From Myxococcota bacterium (GTDB lineage: Bacteria > Myxococcota > UBA727 > JABDBI01): DNA of 64,000 bases. Position numbers and translations under genes: made by a program. The notes under the pieces were generated by a model that was not told the DNA's origin, did no database searches, and saw nothing but the letters and a program-made list of their open reading frames with translations. The DNA is taken from NCBI GenBank assembly GCA_040387835.1, contig JAZKCZ010000002.1, positions 707,818 to 771,817 on the forward strand, written 5' to 3'. This document shows positions 44,421 through 52,038 of this stretch, piece by piece (positions within the stretch are counted from its first letter, which is position 1; each line of letters starts with the position of its first letter).

Positions 44421-44687
44421 TTACTCGGCCGGCTCACAATAAGCCGAAGCATTTATAGGTATGTTAACAAACATTGGGCGTAATTCGCCACCGCTGACAT
44501 GAACGGCATAGGTTCCTGCCTCCGTTTTGGACGCGAGCACAGCTTTATTCGCGGTTTTGAAGCTATATTGCTGGCCATTAGGCTGAACCGATACGCATTT
44601 AGAAGCGACCGGAAACGCAATTTGGTCGACCGAGTAGCCTAAAAAGACTGCGAAACCCAGTAAACCATTAATAAACGAGCGATTCAT
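44421..44687 (-). CDS. Small secreted protein, unknown function
   Basis: An 88-residue protein with a signal-like N-terminus (about residues 1-26). The mature part contains two cysteines (SKCVSV and AYCEPAE) and a strand-rich centre (GTYAVHVSGGELRPMFVNI). The ribosome-binding site GGAGG precedes the ATG by six bases. It starts shortly after a perfect palindrome and the tRNA-Asn gene, with which it may be co-transcribed. Confidence 0.6.
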   Translation of the reverse strand: MNRSFINGLLGFAVFLGYSVDQIAFPVASKCVSVQPNGQQYSFKTANKAVLASKTEAGTYAVHVSGGELRPMFVNIPINASAYCEPAE

Positions 44688-44701
44688 AAGGCACCTCCGC
44701 T

Positions 44702-44723
44702 GTTGTTACGCATATGTAACAAC
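44702..44723 (-). repeat. Perfect 8-bp inverted repeat after tRNA-Asn
   Basis: Arms GTTGTTAC and GTAACAAC with a six-base spacer lie 25 bases after the tRNA-Asn 3' end and 14 bases before the ATG of the small secreted gene. There is no T-tract, so it is not a normal terminator; an operator or an RNA-processing hairpin is possible. Confidence 0.4.
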
Positions 44724-44748
44724 CACACGAAGAACGCGCCAAGGAAAA

Positions 44749-44824
44749 TGGCTCCGCGGAACGGACTCGAACCGCCGACCCGGTGATTAACAGTCACCTG
44801 CTCTACCAACTGAGCTACCGCGGA
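44749..44824 (-). tRNA. tRNA-Asn (GTT), CCA encoded
   Basis: On the minus strand the 76-base gene starts TCCGCGG and folds into a cloverleaf: acceptor TCCGCGG/CCGCGGA, D-arm AGCTCAGTTGGTAGAGC, anticodon loop CTGTTAA with GTT, T-loop GGTTCGAGTCC. Discriminator G and the CCA end are encoded in the genome. Confidence 0.95.
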
Positions 44825-44836
44825 ATACCAGTCTTC

Positions 44837-44866
44837 TTATCAATCAGAGCTAGAGGATGAAGTCAA
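44837..44866 (-). promoter_or_regulatory. Probable promoter of tRNA-Asn
   Basis: On the minus strand TTGACT (44866-44861) and TGATAA (44842-44837) are 18 bases apart, and the -10 ends 12 bases before the tRNA 5' end at 44824. This spacing suits a short leader. Confidence 0.6.
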
Positions 44867-44907
44867 GCCTTGATTTCACCCTAGCTCCGTCTTACAGGGT
44901 TAAAGTA

Positions 44908-45537
44908 ATGAAATTATTTATTTTTGGAACCAAAGGCCGCATGAGTCTTGCCATTTCAGAACTGGCAGAAACCCATGCAGATATCGAAGTATCAAAACAA
45001 CCCACCCAAGGTTGCGCCATCATCGATTTTACGTCATCAGACGCTTTTGAAACGCACATCAAAACGGCTTTAGAGCTAAGTTGCCCCTACATGGTCGGCA
45101 CTACTGGCCTAAGTCCTGACCACTTCCAAATGATGGAAGAAGTAGCTCAAAAAATACCAGTCCTGTGGGCATCAAACACCTCTCTCGGCGCAAATTTGCT
45201 TTTTGAGTTAATGAAAATCGCTTCAACAACGCTCGCGCATTTCCCAATCGCTATAAACGACGTTCATCATAAGCATAAAAAAGATGCGCCCAGCGGCACT
45301 GCGTTAACCCTACAGCAAGCTGCAGGCCGTCCTTGCGACATCAGCAGCTACCGCGTCGAAGATGCCGTCGGCATCCATGAGATCGTCTTCACCGGCGCCC
45401 ACGAAAGCATTGCCTTGAGGCACGAAGTCACCGATAGAAAAGTGTTTGCCGAAGGTGCTATCTTAGCCTCAAGATTTTTAAGTGAGCAAAAGCCTGGTTT
45501 ATATACAATGCAAGACGTGTTAGGACTTAAACAATGA
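44908..45537 (+). CDS. dapB: 4-hydroxy-tetrahydrodipicolinate reductase (compact DapB)
   Basis: DapB makes tetrahydrodipicolinate for lysine and diaminopimelate. The start MKLFIFGTKGRM carries the G-x-x-G-R-M nucleotide loop. IDFTSSDAF, VGTTGLS and the active-site HHKHKKDAPSGTAL are clear. Length is 209 residues, about 60 fewer than E. coli DapB: about 35 residues are missing after GRM, and a loop after PSGTA is short. ATG 44908 is chosen over 44857, because the upstream extension overlaps the tRNA promoter region and precedes the Rossmann start. It overlaps the next gene by four bases. Confidence 0.92.
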   Translation: MKLFIFGTKGRMSLAISELAETHADIEVSKQPTQGCAIIDFTSSDAFETHIKTALELSCPYMVGTTGLSPDHFQMMEEVAQKIPVLWASNTSLGANLLFELMKIASTTLAHFPIAINDVHHKHKKDAPSGTALTLQQAAGRPCDISSYRVEDAVGIHEIVFTGAHESIALRHEVTDRKVFAEGAILASRFLSEQKPGLYTMQDVLGLKQ

Positions 45538-45944
45538 TTGACTGGAAAAAACTGATCGAAACCGAAGCGGTGACGCAAAAAAATACGCCTAAGAGCATGG
45601 AGCTCGATTGGCGCCAAGAAGCCGCCTATAGCCTGTGTGAGCTCTATTACACGCAGTATCGCATTCAACGCTACGCTACCAGTCAAAGAATCGATTTAAG
45701 GCCCGGCTCGGACTTTAACCGCTTCATGGAATCCCACATGGAGCCTCTGGGCAGTCACGAAGTTTGGGAAGCGCTTTTTCCAAACAAAGAATCCGCCTCA
45801 TCCGCTGGCGCTATCGATGAAGCACTCCATCTTTTGGCCGATTCCAAAATCGTCGACCGCGTGTATTCAGGCGATATCGTGACCGTACAAAAACTAGTTG
45901 CTACCATTCGTAAGAAAAGAGCCAAGTACTTGGATAATCTGTGA
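45534..45944 (+). CDS. Unknown helical protein between dapB and icmF
   Basis: A 136-residue protein without signal peptide or membrane helix. It is helical and charged ([37 protein letters not shown]). I recognise no family. It overlaps dapB by four bases and icmF by four bases, so all three genes are translated as one unit. The position before a B12 mutase suggests a role linked to it, for example a chaperone or adaptor, but nothing in the sequence proves this. Confidence 0.6.
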   Translation: MIDWKKLIETEAVTQKNTPKSMELDWRQEAAYSLCELYYTQYRIQRYATSQRIDLRPGSDFNRFMESHMEPLGSHEVWEALFPNKESASSAGAIDEALHLLADSKIVDRVYSGDIVTVQKLVATIRKKRAKYLDNL

Positions 45945-48900
45945 TCCCCATTCGATTTGTGACCGCGACGTCATTATTCGACGGCCATGATGCTGCCATC
46001 CACATCATGCGTCGAATTCTGCAAAGCGAAGGTGCTGAAGTTATTCACCTGGGTCACAATCGAAGCGCTGAAGAAGTTGTCAGAGCTGCCATTCAAGAAG
46101 ATGCTCAAGGGATCGCCATTTCCAGTTACCAAGGCGGTCACATTGAGTATTTCACCTATTTGCTCGAATTGCTCAAAAAATACGATGCCGAGCACATCAA
46201 AGTTTTTGGCGGCGGCGGCGGCGTTATTTCGCCTGAAGAAATTGAACTCTTGCATCAGCGCGGCGTATCAAAAATATTTTCCCCAGACGACGGCCTCAAA
46301 CTTGGGCTCGTCGGCATGATTCGATGGATGCTGGATGTCTGTAAGCCTATCACCACGCATCAATCCAAAACCTACCGCCCTGCACAAATCGCTCAAACCA
46401 TCACGGGCATTGAAAACGGCAACGCAGCGCCCGCTTCACAAGCCAAAGGCGCCCCAACGCTAGGCATCACCGGCACAGGCGGCGCAGGCAAAAGCTCATT
46501 AATCGACGAAATCTTACTGCGCTATCTGCGCGAGTTTCCAGGCCACCAAGTGGCCGTCCTCAGCATCGACCCCACCAAAAAGCGCACCGGTGGCGCCCTG
46601 CTGGGCGATCGCATCCGCATGAACTCTGCTGCCAACGAGCGTATATTCGTTCGCTCCATGGCCACTCGGCGCGCCAATCTCAGTACACATGCAGCCGCCA
46701 AGCCTGTGCTTGATTACCTGGCAACTTGCGGCGATTTCAATCTAGTCATTCTTGAAACCGCAGGCATCGGCCAAAGCGACAGCGAAATTATCGAGCTGGT
46801 AGACCGATCCATCTACGTCATGACGCCTGAATTCGGGGCGCCCTCCCAACTCGAAAAAATCGACATGCTCGATTTTGCGGATTTCGTCGTCATCAATAAA
46901 TTCGATAAACGCGGCGCCCTAGACGCCATAAGAGACGTCCGAAAAGCATACCAACGCAACCGCTCGCGCTTTGAAGACAAACCCGAGCACATGCCCGTAT
47001 TCGGAACCTGCGCGCACCATTTCAACGACCCTGGCACCAACCGACTATTCAACGCGCTTTTCGGAACGCATCTCACCGAAGGCGAGCCTGAAAATCACAA
47101 CCTCATCCCAATCGCTCGAGCACACTACCTAGGCGAGATCGCCACAACAGTGCGCTCTTACCACGCGCAAACTGAACTACTCAGCGAACAAACACAGCGC
47201 CCCGAAGTGGCAAAAGCATTAAACGATTTTGACGCCAGAGCGAAAGAATACCAACAAGAAACGCAAACTTATGAAATTCGAGGACGAAAGGTCCCAGTCA
47301 CCAACCACACCCTCTCCTTAAGCCAACTACCGATCGCAAAAGTATCCGTGCCCAATCTCAAAAGCGCCATGGATCGTTTCAGATTTATCCGCCGAGAAAA
47401 CTTGCCAGGCTATTTTCCCTTCACCGCCGGCGTGTTTCCTTTCAAACGCCAAAACGAAGACCCAGCGCGTTTATTTGCCGGCGAAGGCATCGCCGAAAGA
47501 ACCAACAAACGTTTTCATTACCTCTGCGGCGAACAACCAGCTCATAGGTTGTCCACGGCTTTTGATTCGGTCACACTCTACGGCGAAGATGCCGATTTAA
47601 GACCCGATATTTTCGGAAAAATAGGCAATGCCGGTGTTTCTGTTTGCACATTGGATGACGCCAAGCGCCTCTATTCAGGCTTCGATTTAGCCTCGCCAAC
47701 AACGTCGGTCTCGATGACCATCAACGGCCCAGCACCTACCATTTTGGCCTTTTTCTTAAACGCCGCCATAGACGCAGCATGTGAACGTAAATTAAAGCAA
47801 GAAGGCAAATGGCCCGATACCCAGACAAAAATCACCGCCTGGTTTGCCAGCCGCGGTATCAACCAGCCCTCATATCGTTCAGACGAACTGCCCGCAGGCC
47901 ATGACGGCACCGGCTTAGGTTTTTTGGGACTCTCCGCCAAAGAAGTCCTCGATCCTGATTTCTATCAGCGCATAAAGCAAGAAGTCCTGCAAAACATTCG
48001 CGGCACGGTTCAGGCAGATATCTTAAAAGAAGACCAAGCCCAAAACACCTGCATCTTCTCAACCGAGTTCGCAATGCGCATGATGGGCGATGTTCAAGCC
48101 TATTTCACCGAAAATAAGATTCGCAACTTTTACAGCGTCAGCATCAGCGGCTATCATATTGCCGAGGCAGGTGCCAATCCGATTACCCAATTGGCATTCA
48201 CCCTAGCTAACGGCTTTACTTTGGTCGAATACTATCGAGCTCGCGGCCTTAACATTAACGACTTCGCTCCAAACTTAAGCTTCTTCTTCTCCAACGGCCT
48301 CGATCCCGAATACGCCGTCATCGGGCGCGTCGCCAGGCGCATCTGGGCCATTGCCATGAAAGAGGTTTACGGCGCAGACGAGCGCAGCCAAAAGCTCAAA
48401 TACCACATTCAAACTTCCGGCCGCTCCTTGCATGCGCAAGAGATCGCCTTCAATGACATTCGTACCACCTTGCAGGCGCTATATGCCATCAATGACAACT
48501 GCAATTCACTGCATACCAACGCCTATGATGAAGCTATCACCACTCCGACCGAGGAATCGGTGCGCAGGGCTTTGGCCATCCAGTTAATTATTAATCGAGA
48601 ACTCGGACTTACTAAAAACGAAAATTCACTTCAAGGCAGCTTCTTCATCGAAGAACTAACCGACCAAGTAGAAGAGGCCGTTTTACAAGCTTTTGATGCC
48701 CTCGATCATCGCGGTGGTGTTTTGGGCGCGATGGAAACGATGTATCAGCGCAGTAAAATCCAAGAAGAAAGTCTGGATTACGAGCATAAAAAGCACTCCG
48801 GCGAGCTGCCAATCATAGGCGTTAATACTTTCCTCGGGCGCGAAAAGGCCAACCACGCCAAACAAGAGCTCATCCGCTCCAGCGATTCCGAGAAGAAAAC

Positions 48901-49096
48901 CCAAGTCGACCAAGTTCGTTGGTATCACGAACATTTTGCACCCGAACGAGAAGCCGCCTTGCAAAAAATTCAGCAAGCCGCGCTTTCAGGCGCCAATTTG
49001 TTTGAACAACTGGTAGAAAACTGCAGCCGTTGCACTCTGGGAGATATTACCAGAGCGTTGTATCAAGTCGGTGGCGCTTACCGACGTAATATGTGA
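45941..49096 (+). CDS. icmF: Isobutyryl-CoA mutase, fused B12/G-protein/mutase (IcmF)
   Basis: A 1051-residue fusion catalysing B12-dependent carbon-skeleton rearrangement of acyl-CoA. Residues about 1-130 are the B12-binding domain ([12 protein letters not shown], the D-x-H base-off motif). About 165-400 is a MeaI-like GTPase chaperone ([10 protein letters not shown] near 176). The rest is the acyl-CoA mutase barrel (about 470-1051). The block [22 protein letters not shown] has the Phe-type residue typical of isobutyryl-CoA mutases rather than the Tyr/Arg of methylmalonyl-CoA mutase. Substrate should be isobutyryl/n-butyryl-CoA, possibly pivalyl- or isovaleryl-type, and is not proven. Gene order dapB, unknown gene, icmF is an odd operon. 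Confidence 0.93.
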   Translation: MIPIRFVTATSLFDGHDAAIHIMRRILQSEGAEVIHLGHNRSAEEVVRAAIQEDAQGIAISSYQGGHIEYFTYLLELLKKYDAEHIKVFGGGGGVISPEEIELLHQRGVSKIFSPDDGLKLGLVGMIRWMLDVCKPITTHQSKTYRPAQIAQTITGIENGNAAPASQAKGAPTLGITGTGGAGKSSLIDEILLRYLREFPGHQVAVLSIDPTKKRTGGALLGDRIRMNSAANERIFVRSMATRRANLSTHAAAKPVLDYLATCGDFNLVILETAGIGQSDSEIIELVDRSIYVMTPEFGAPSQLEKIDMLDFADFVVINKFDKRGALDAIRDVRKAYQRNRSRFEDKPEHMPVFGTCAHHFNDPGTNRLFNALFGTHLTEGEPENHNLIPIARAHYLGEIATTVRSYHAQTELLSEQTQRPEVAKALNDFDARAKEYQQETQTYEIRGRKVPVTNHTLSLSQLPIAKVSVPNLKSAMDRFRFIRRENLPGYFPFTAGVFPFKRQNEDPARLFAGEGIAERTNKRFHYLCGEQPAHRLSTAFDSVTLYGEDADLRPDIFGKIGNAGVSVCTLDDAKRLYSGFDLASPTTSVSMTINGPAPTILAFFLNAAIDAACERKLKQEGKWPDTQTKITAWFASRGINQPSYRSDELPAGHDGTGLGFLGLSAKEVLDPDFYQRIKQEVLQNIRGTVQADILKEDQAQNTCIFSTEFAMRMMGDVQAYFTENKIRNFYSVSISGYHIAEAGANPITQLAFTLANGFTLVEYYRARGLNINDFAPNLSFFFSNGLDPEYAVIGRVARRIWAIAMKEVYGADERSQKLKYHIQTSGRSLHAQEIAFNDIRTTLQALYAINDNCNSLHTNAYDEAITTPTEESVRRALAIQLIINRELGLTKNENSLQGSFFIEELTDQVEEAVLQAFDALDHRGGVLGAMETMYQRSKIQEESLDYEHKKHSGELPIIGVNTFLGREKANHAKQELIRSSDSEKKTQVDQVRWYHEHFAPEREAALQKIQQAALSGANLFEQLVENCSRCTLGDITRALYQVGGAYRRNM

Positions 49097-49105
49097 GCTG
49101 AGATT

Positions 49106-50251
49106 ATGAACACCGATTTCTACCAACTGACGATGGCCTATGCTCACTGGAAACGCGGTAACGCGAAACAGCTAGCCAGCTTTCAGCTCTACTATCGAAA
49201 ACCGCCCTTCGGCGGCACCCATGCCATGGCTTGCGGCCTTGGGAGCGCAATCGACCATCTAAACAATTTCAAATTTAGCGCTGACGATCTCGATTACCTC
49301 AGAACTCTCCAAATATTCGAAGAAGGTTTTTTGACCTATCTGTCTACGATCAAATTTACCGGTGATGTCAAAGCCGTGCGTGAAGGCTCGTGGGTGAACT
49401 CCAAAGAGCCCATGCTGCAAATCACCGCGCCCATCCTAGAATGCCAAATCCTAGAAACGCCTTTGCTCAACATCATAAACTTCCAAACCTTGATTGCCAC
49501 CAAAGCTGCCTGGGTCTGCAAGGCGGCAGGCGATGATCCTGTGATCGAGTTCGGCCTCAGACGCGCACAAGGTTTCGACGGCGCATTATCGGCCTCAAGA
49601 GCTTCCTATATTGGCGGCTGCGCAGGAACTTCAAACGTGGCCGCAGGCAAAGCATTCGGCATTCCCATTAAAGGCACTATGTCACATGCTTGGGTTATGG
49701 CGTTTCAATCTGAACCTGAAGCCTTTGATGCCTATCTAGAGGTTTTCCCAGACGCCTGCATCGTGACCGTTGACACCTATGACACCGTAAATGGCGTTAA
49801 AAACGCCATTTCTCTAGGCAGAAAATTGAAAGCCATCCGGCTAGACTCCGGCGATCTAGGCACCTTAAGCTTCGAAGCCAGGCACCTATTAGACCAAGCA
49901 GGTCTAAAACAAACTCAAATCATCGCCAGCGGCGATTTAGACGAATACAAAATTCGCGCACTGAAGCAGAAAAAAGCCCCCATCGATGTCTGGGGCGTCG
50001 GTACTCGTCTGGTGACTGCTTACGAAGAACCAGCACTCACGGGTGTTTGCAAACTCGCATCTATTCAAAACAATGACGGCAGCTGGCGCGATTGTCACAA
50101 AACTTCAGACGATGAATTCAAATCTAGCCTGCCAGGACTCCTGCCTATGCAAGGCAATCAACTGATACCTATTTTCAAAAACGGCGAGTGCCTATACGAA
50201 TCTCCCTCACTTCATGACATCAGAGCCTATGCTACCAAACTCCCCACTTAA
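49106..50251 (+). CDS. pncB: Nicotinate phosphoribosyltransferase
   Basis: PncB forms nicotinate mononucleotide from nicotinate and PRPP. The 381-residue protein starts MNTDFYQLTMAYAHWKRG, typical of the family. Conserved blocks are EFGLRRAQGFDGAL, GTSNVAAGKAFGIPIKGTMS, and AIRLDSGDLGTLS. ATG 49106 follows icmF by nine bases. It overlaps nadD, the next enzyme in the same NAD salvage (Preiss-Handler) route, supporting both calls. Confidence 0.95.
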   Translation: MNTDFYQLTMAYAHWKRGNAKQLASFQLYYRKPPFGGTHAMACGLGSAIDHLNNFKFSADDLDYLRTLQIFEEGFLTYLSTIKFTGDVKAVREGSWVNSKEPMLQITAPILECQILETPLLNIINFQTLIATKAAWVCKAAGDDPVIEFGLRRAQGFDGALSASRASYIGGCAGTSNVAAGKAFGIPIKGTMSHAWVMAFQSEPEAFDAYLEVFPDACIVTVDTYDTVNGVKNAISLGRKLKAIRLDSGDLGTLSFEARHLLDQAGLKQTQIIASGDLDEYKIRALKQKKAPIDVWGVGTRLVTAYEEPALTGVCKLASIQNNDGSWRDCHKTSDDEFKSSLPGLLPMQGNQLIPIFKNGECLYESPSLHDIRAYATKLPT

Positions 50252-50762
50252 TGCCAAAGTAGGCATCCTAGGTGGAAGCTTCGATCCGCCTCACCTGGGG
50301 CATACCCTGCTGGCTCTCAGCGCATTGGCAACGACGCCCATCGACGAAGTATGGGTCATGCCCTGCGCCGCGCATGCTTTTCAAAAGCCGCTCACATCTT
50401 TTGAGCACCGCATTTACATGTGTGAACAGGCCTTCTCGCAACTCAAAAACGTCCACATCGTGGATATTGAACAGAAACTGCCAACACCCAATTTTACGAT
50501 CGCAACGCTGGAAGAAATATCTAAGCTAAGACCCGATTTAAACCTATCCTTAGTCATGGGCAGCGATCTAATGGACCACTTCGACACCTGGGAAGGCGCC
50601 GATGACATCCGTAAGCTGGCCAAACTAAACATATTCGACCGCAAAGCCTTGCTCCCTGGCGCGCAAAGCACACAAATTCGCCAAGCCGTCAAACAACAAG
50701 ACTTCAGCCACCTAGACCTTAAAGTCAGGGCTTATATTCAAAAACATAACCTGTACGCGTAA
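50229..50762 (+). CDS. nadD: Nicotinate-nucleotide adenylyltransferase
   Basis: NadD adenylates nicotinate mononucleotide to deamido-NAD. GGSFDPPHLGH is the nucleotide-binding motif, and STQIRQAVK is the C-terminal ISSTxIR-type motif. The 177-residue length is slightly short. ATG 50229 is preferred by proximity to the motif; ATG 50214 in the same frame is possible. It overlaps pncB by about 20 bases. A G-rich repeat begins six bases after its stop. Confidence 0.93.
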   Translation: MLPNSPLNAKVGILGGSFDPPHLGHTLLALSALATTPIDEVWVMPCAAHAFQKPLTSFEHRIYMCEQAFSQLKNVHIVDIEQKLPTPNFTIATLEEISKLRPDLNLSLVMGSDLMDHFDTWEGADDIRKLAKLNIFDRKALLPGAQSTQIRQAVKQQDFSHLDLKVRAYIQKHNLYA

Positions 50763-50767
50763 CCCAC

Positions 50768-50800
50768 AGTCATCCCGGGCGCGGGGGCCGGGGTGACAGT
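50768..50800. repeat. Short GC-rich palindromic repeat, copy A
   Basis: A 33-base element begins AGTCATCCC and ends with GGGGTGACAGT, its imperfect inverse. Its core of 22 bases (50778-50799) recurs exactly at 51556-51577. It lies between the convergent nadD and doc genes. Confidence 0.7.
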
Positions 50801-51198
50801 TAAGAAATAATACTCGCGTTTTTTCGAAAAAAGTCAGCAATTTGTTTCTTGGTCAGAAGACTTTGAGCGGCATCCATCACAATCTTCTCAAATTCTTTCT
50901 CATCAGCTATCACCGTCAAACCATTCACTTCCAAAAAAACCGCAGCGGTAATAGCCGCAATGCGTTTGTTTCCATCAATAAAAGCATGATTTTTCACTAA
51001 ATGAAAAAGATAGGCAGACGCCATGTCATATAATTCTTCATGAAAATAAACTCCATTAAACCCGGATTCAGGTTGAGCCAATGCAGATCTAAGAAGACCT
51101 TCATCTTTCACCCCACCAATTCCACCAAATAATTCTATCTGCATTTGATGCAAAACGAGAACTTGATCTAATGTTAAGAACTTCGGCTCTATGGTCAT
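50800..51198 (-). CDS. doc: Doc-family (Fic-fold) toxin
   Basis: A 132-residue toxin of the death-on-curing type. The Fic-fold core is HAFIDGNKRIAAITAAVF (H-x-F-x-D-G-N-K-R), in which the lysine makes Doc-type enzymes kinases of EF-Tu rather than AMPylators. The N-terminal LHQMQIELFGGIGGVKDEG is typical of Doc. It overlaps the antitoxin by four bases and is downstream of it, the usual order. Confidence 0.9.
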   Translation of the reverse strand: MTIEPKFLTLDQVLVLHQMQIELFGGIGGVKDEGLLRSALAQPESGFNGVYFHEELYDMASAYLFHLVKNHAFIDGNKRIAAITAAVFLEVNGLTVIADEKEFEKIVMDAAQSLLTKKQIADFFRKNASIIS

Positions 51199-51434
51199 TT
51201 TGCCAAGTTCTTCATCATTTTGCGATATCGTTCATTGACGCTATGAGCGGCCAGCAAAACTTCTTCATCTGAGGCCTGGCGGTCTTTTTTCTCCTTCAGA
51301 AAACGAATACTGAGACCATCTTCCTTCGGAGTTACCTCAACCTGGGTATTGCGATCTAACCCGTATAACTCAGCGATTGGTTTATCGATGATAAGACCTA
51401 AGCTTCCACCTATAGCGGTTAGATTTTTTTGCAT
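51195..51434 (-). CDS. AbrB/MazE-type antitoxin
   Basis: A 79-residue protein with an N-terminal swapped-hairpin AbrB fold (SLGLIIDKPIAELYGLDRNT, VEVTPKEDGLSIRFL) that would bind DNA, and a C-terminal charged helix (about 50-79, VNERYRKMMKNLAK) that would neutralise the toxin. It is paired with doc by overlap and expressed from a strong promoter bearing a palindrome. Phd is the commoner partner of Doc, but AbrB-type partners are known for Fic-fold toxins. Confidence 0.85.
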   Translation of the reverse strand: MQKNLTAIGGSLGLIIDKPIAELYGLDRNTQVEVTPKEDGLSIRFLKEKKDRQASDEEVLLAAHSVNERYRKMMKNLAK

Positions 51435-51451
51435 TTGATGACCTCAGTTAG

Positions 51452-51480
51452 ATTATACCATAGCATAACAATGGTTACAA
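51452..51480 (-). promoter_or_regulatory. Consensus-like promoter of the toxin-antitoxin operon
   Basis: On the minus strand TTGTAA (51480-51475) and a perfect TATAAT (51457-51452) are exactly 17 bases apart, 17 bases before the ATG at 51434. The best promoter match I saw in the window. Confidence 0.8.
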
Positions 51481-51485
51481 TAACC
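51473..51485. promoter_or_regulatory. Candidate operator overlapping the -35 of the TA promoter
   Basis: GGTTACAATAACC is a 5-bp inverted repeat around a three-base centre and covers the -35 element. The antitoxin-toxin complex probably represses here, as in other TA systems; this is inferred from position. Confidence 0.45.
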
Positions 51486-51502
51486 GTAATACAAGACCAT
51501 TT

Positions 51503-51577
51503 TGTCATCCCGAGCGCAGACCCGGGATCCCGCACCATGCATGACTCTGGGCCCCGGCGCGGGGGCCGGGGTGACAG
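51503..51577. repeat. Longer GC-rich palindromic repeat, copy B
   Basis: A 75-base element with ends TGTCATCCC and GGGGTGACA that pair imperfectly and an internal CCCGGGATCC. Its last 22 bases match copy A (50778-50799) exactly. It lies upstream of the toxin-antitoxin promoter. Confidence 0.65.
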
Positions 51578-51585
51578 AGGGGTGT

Positions 51586-51917
51586 TCACTTGGATTTATT
51601 GCGCGCTACAAGAATCGCTTCTTTTGCCCAGCGCATTAATTCCTCACCATCATCTAATAAGTGTGCCGGAACCTGATAATAAGACCGAAGCACCTGCTTG
51701 CTGTTGGGTTGAAATGGGCCCATGCCTGCATCAATGTACTTTCGCTGGGTATTCTCATCGACTTTAAAATAAAGCTTTCGTTACCTATCAAACCAAAGAA
51801 TGTTTGACCGGCGTATAAACCTACACCTCCAAACATTCGTTTACCGTTTATGCCTAGAGGAGCGAGCAAATCTTCGACTATATAATATGCGAAAGAGTTG
51901 GTTTGCAATTTTGCCAT
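51586..51917 (-). pseudogene. TfoX N-terminal-domain gene with a frameshift
   Basis: From ATG 51917 the frame reads MAKLQTNSFAYYIVEDLL and GINGKRMFGGVGLYAGQTFF, the start of a TfoX_N domain. Near 51771-51777 it leaves the family frame. Another frame continues the domain with LYFKVDENT, GMGPFQ, QVLRSYYQVPAHLLDDG and ends at TGA 51588-51586, giving a normal TfoX_N C-terminus. One missing base around the AGCTTT run explains both halves. Either the gene is a recent pseudogene or the base was misread. The ORF upstream of 51917 belongs to a repeat arm, not the gene. Confidence 0.75.
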
Positions 51918-51952
51918 GGTGAATCTTATATGTAGCGAAATGTAAATAACAG

Positions 51953-52038
51953 CGTCATTGCGAGGAGCGTAGCGACGCGGCAATCTAGCTACTCAATCGG
52001 GGATGAATTGCCGCGTCGTTACGCTCCTCGCAATGACG
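51953..52038. repeat. Long palindromic repeat at the 3' end of the prolyl oligopeptidase gene
   Basis: Two 32-base arms (51953-51984 and 52007-52038) pair at 31 of 32 positions, with a 22-base loop. The ends read CGTCATTGCG and CGCAATGACG, like short palindromic elements scattered in various bacterial genomes. The last 16 codons and stop of the peptidase gene lie in this element. Confidence 0.85.

Noticed and set aside
50761-50800. Terminator between nadD and doc
   Set aside because: The GC-rich palindrome has no T-tract on either strand and is shared with the other repeat copy, so it is called a repeat.
51918-51983. Extra N-terminal codons of the TfoX-like gene
   Set aside because: They translate part of the palindromic repeat arm (MPRRYAPRND), not a protein domain.
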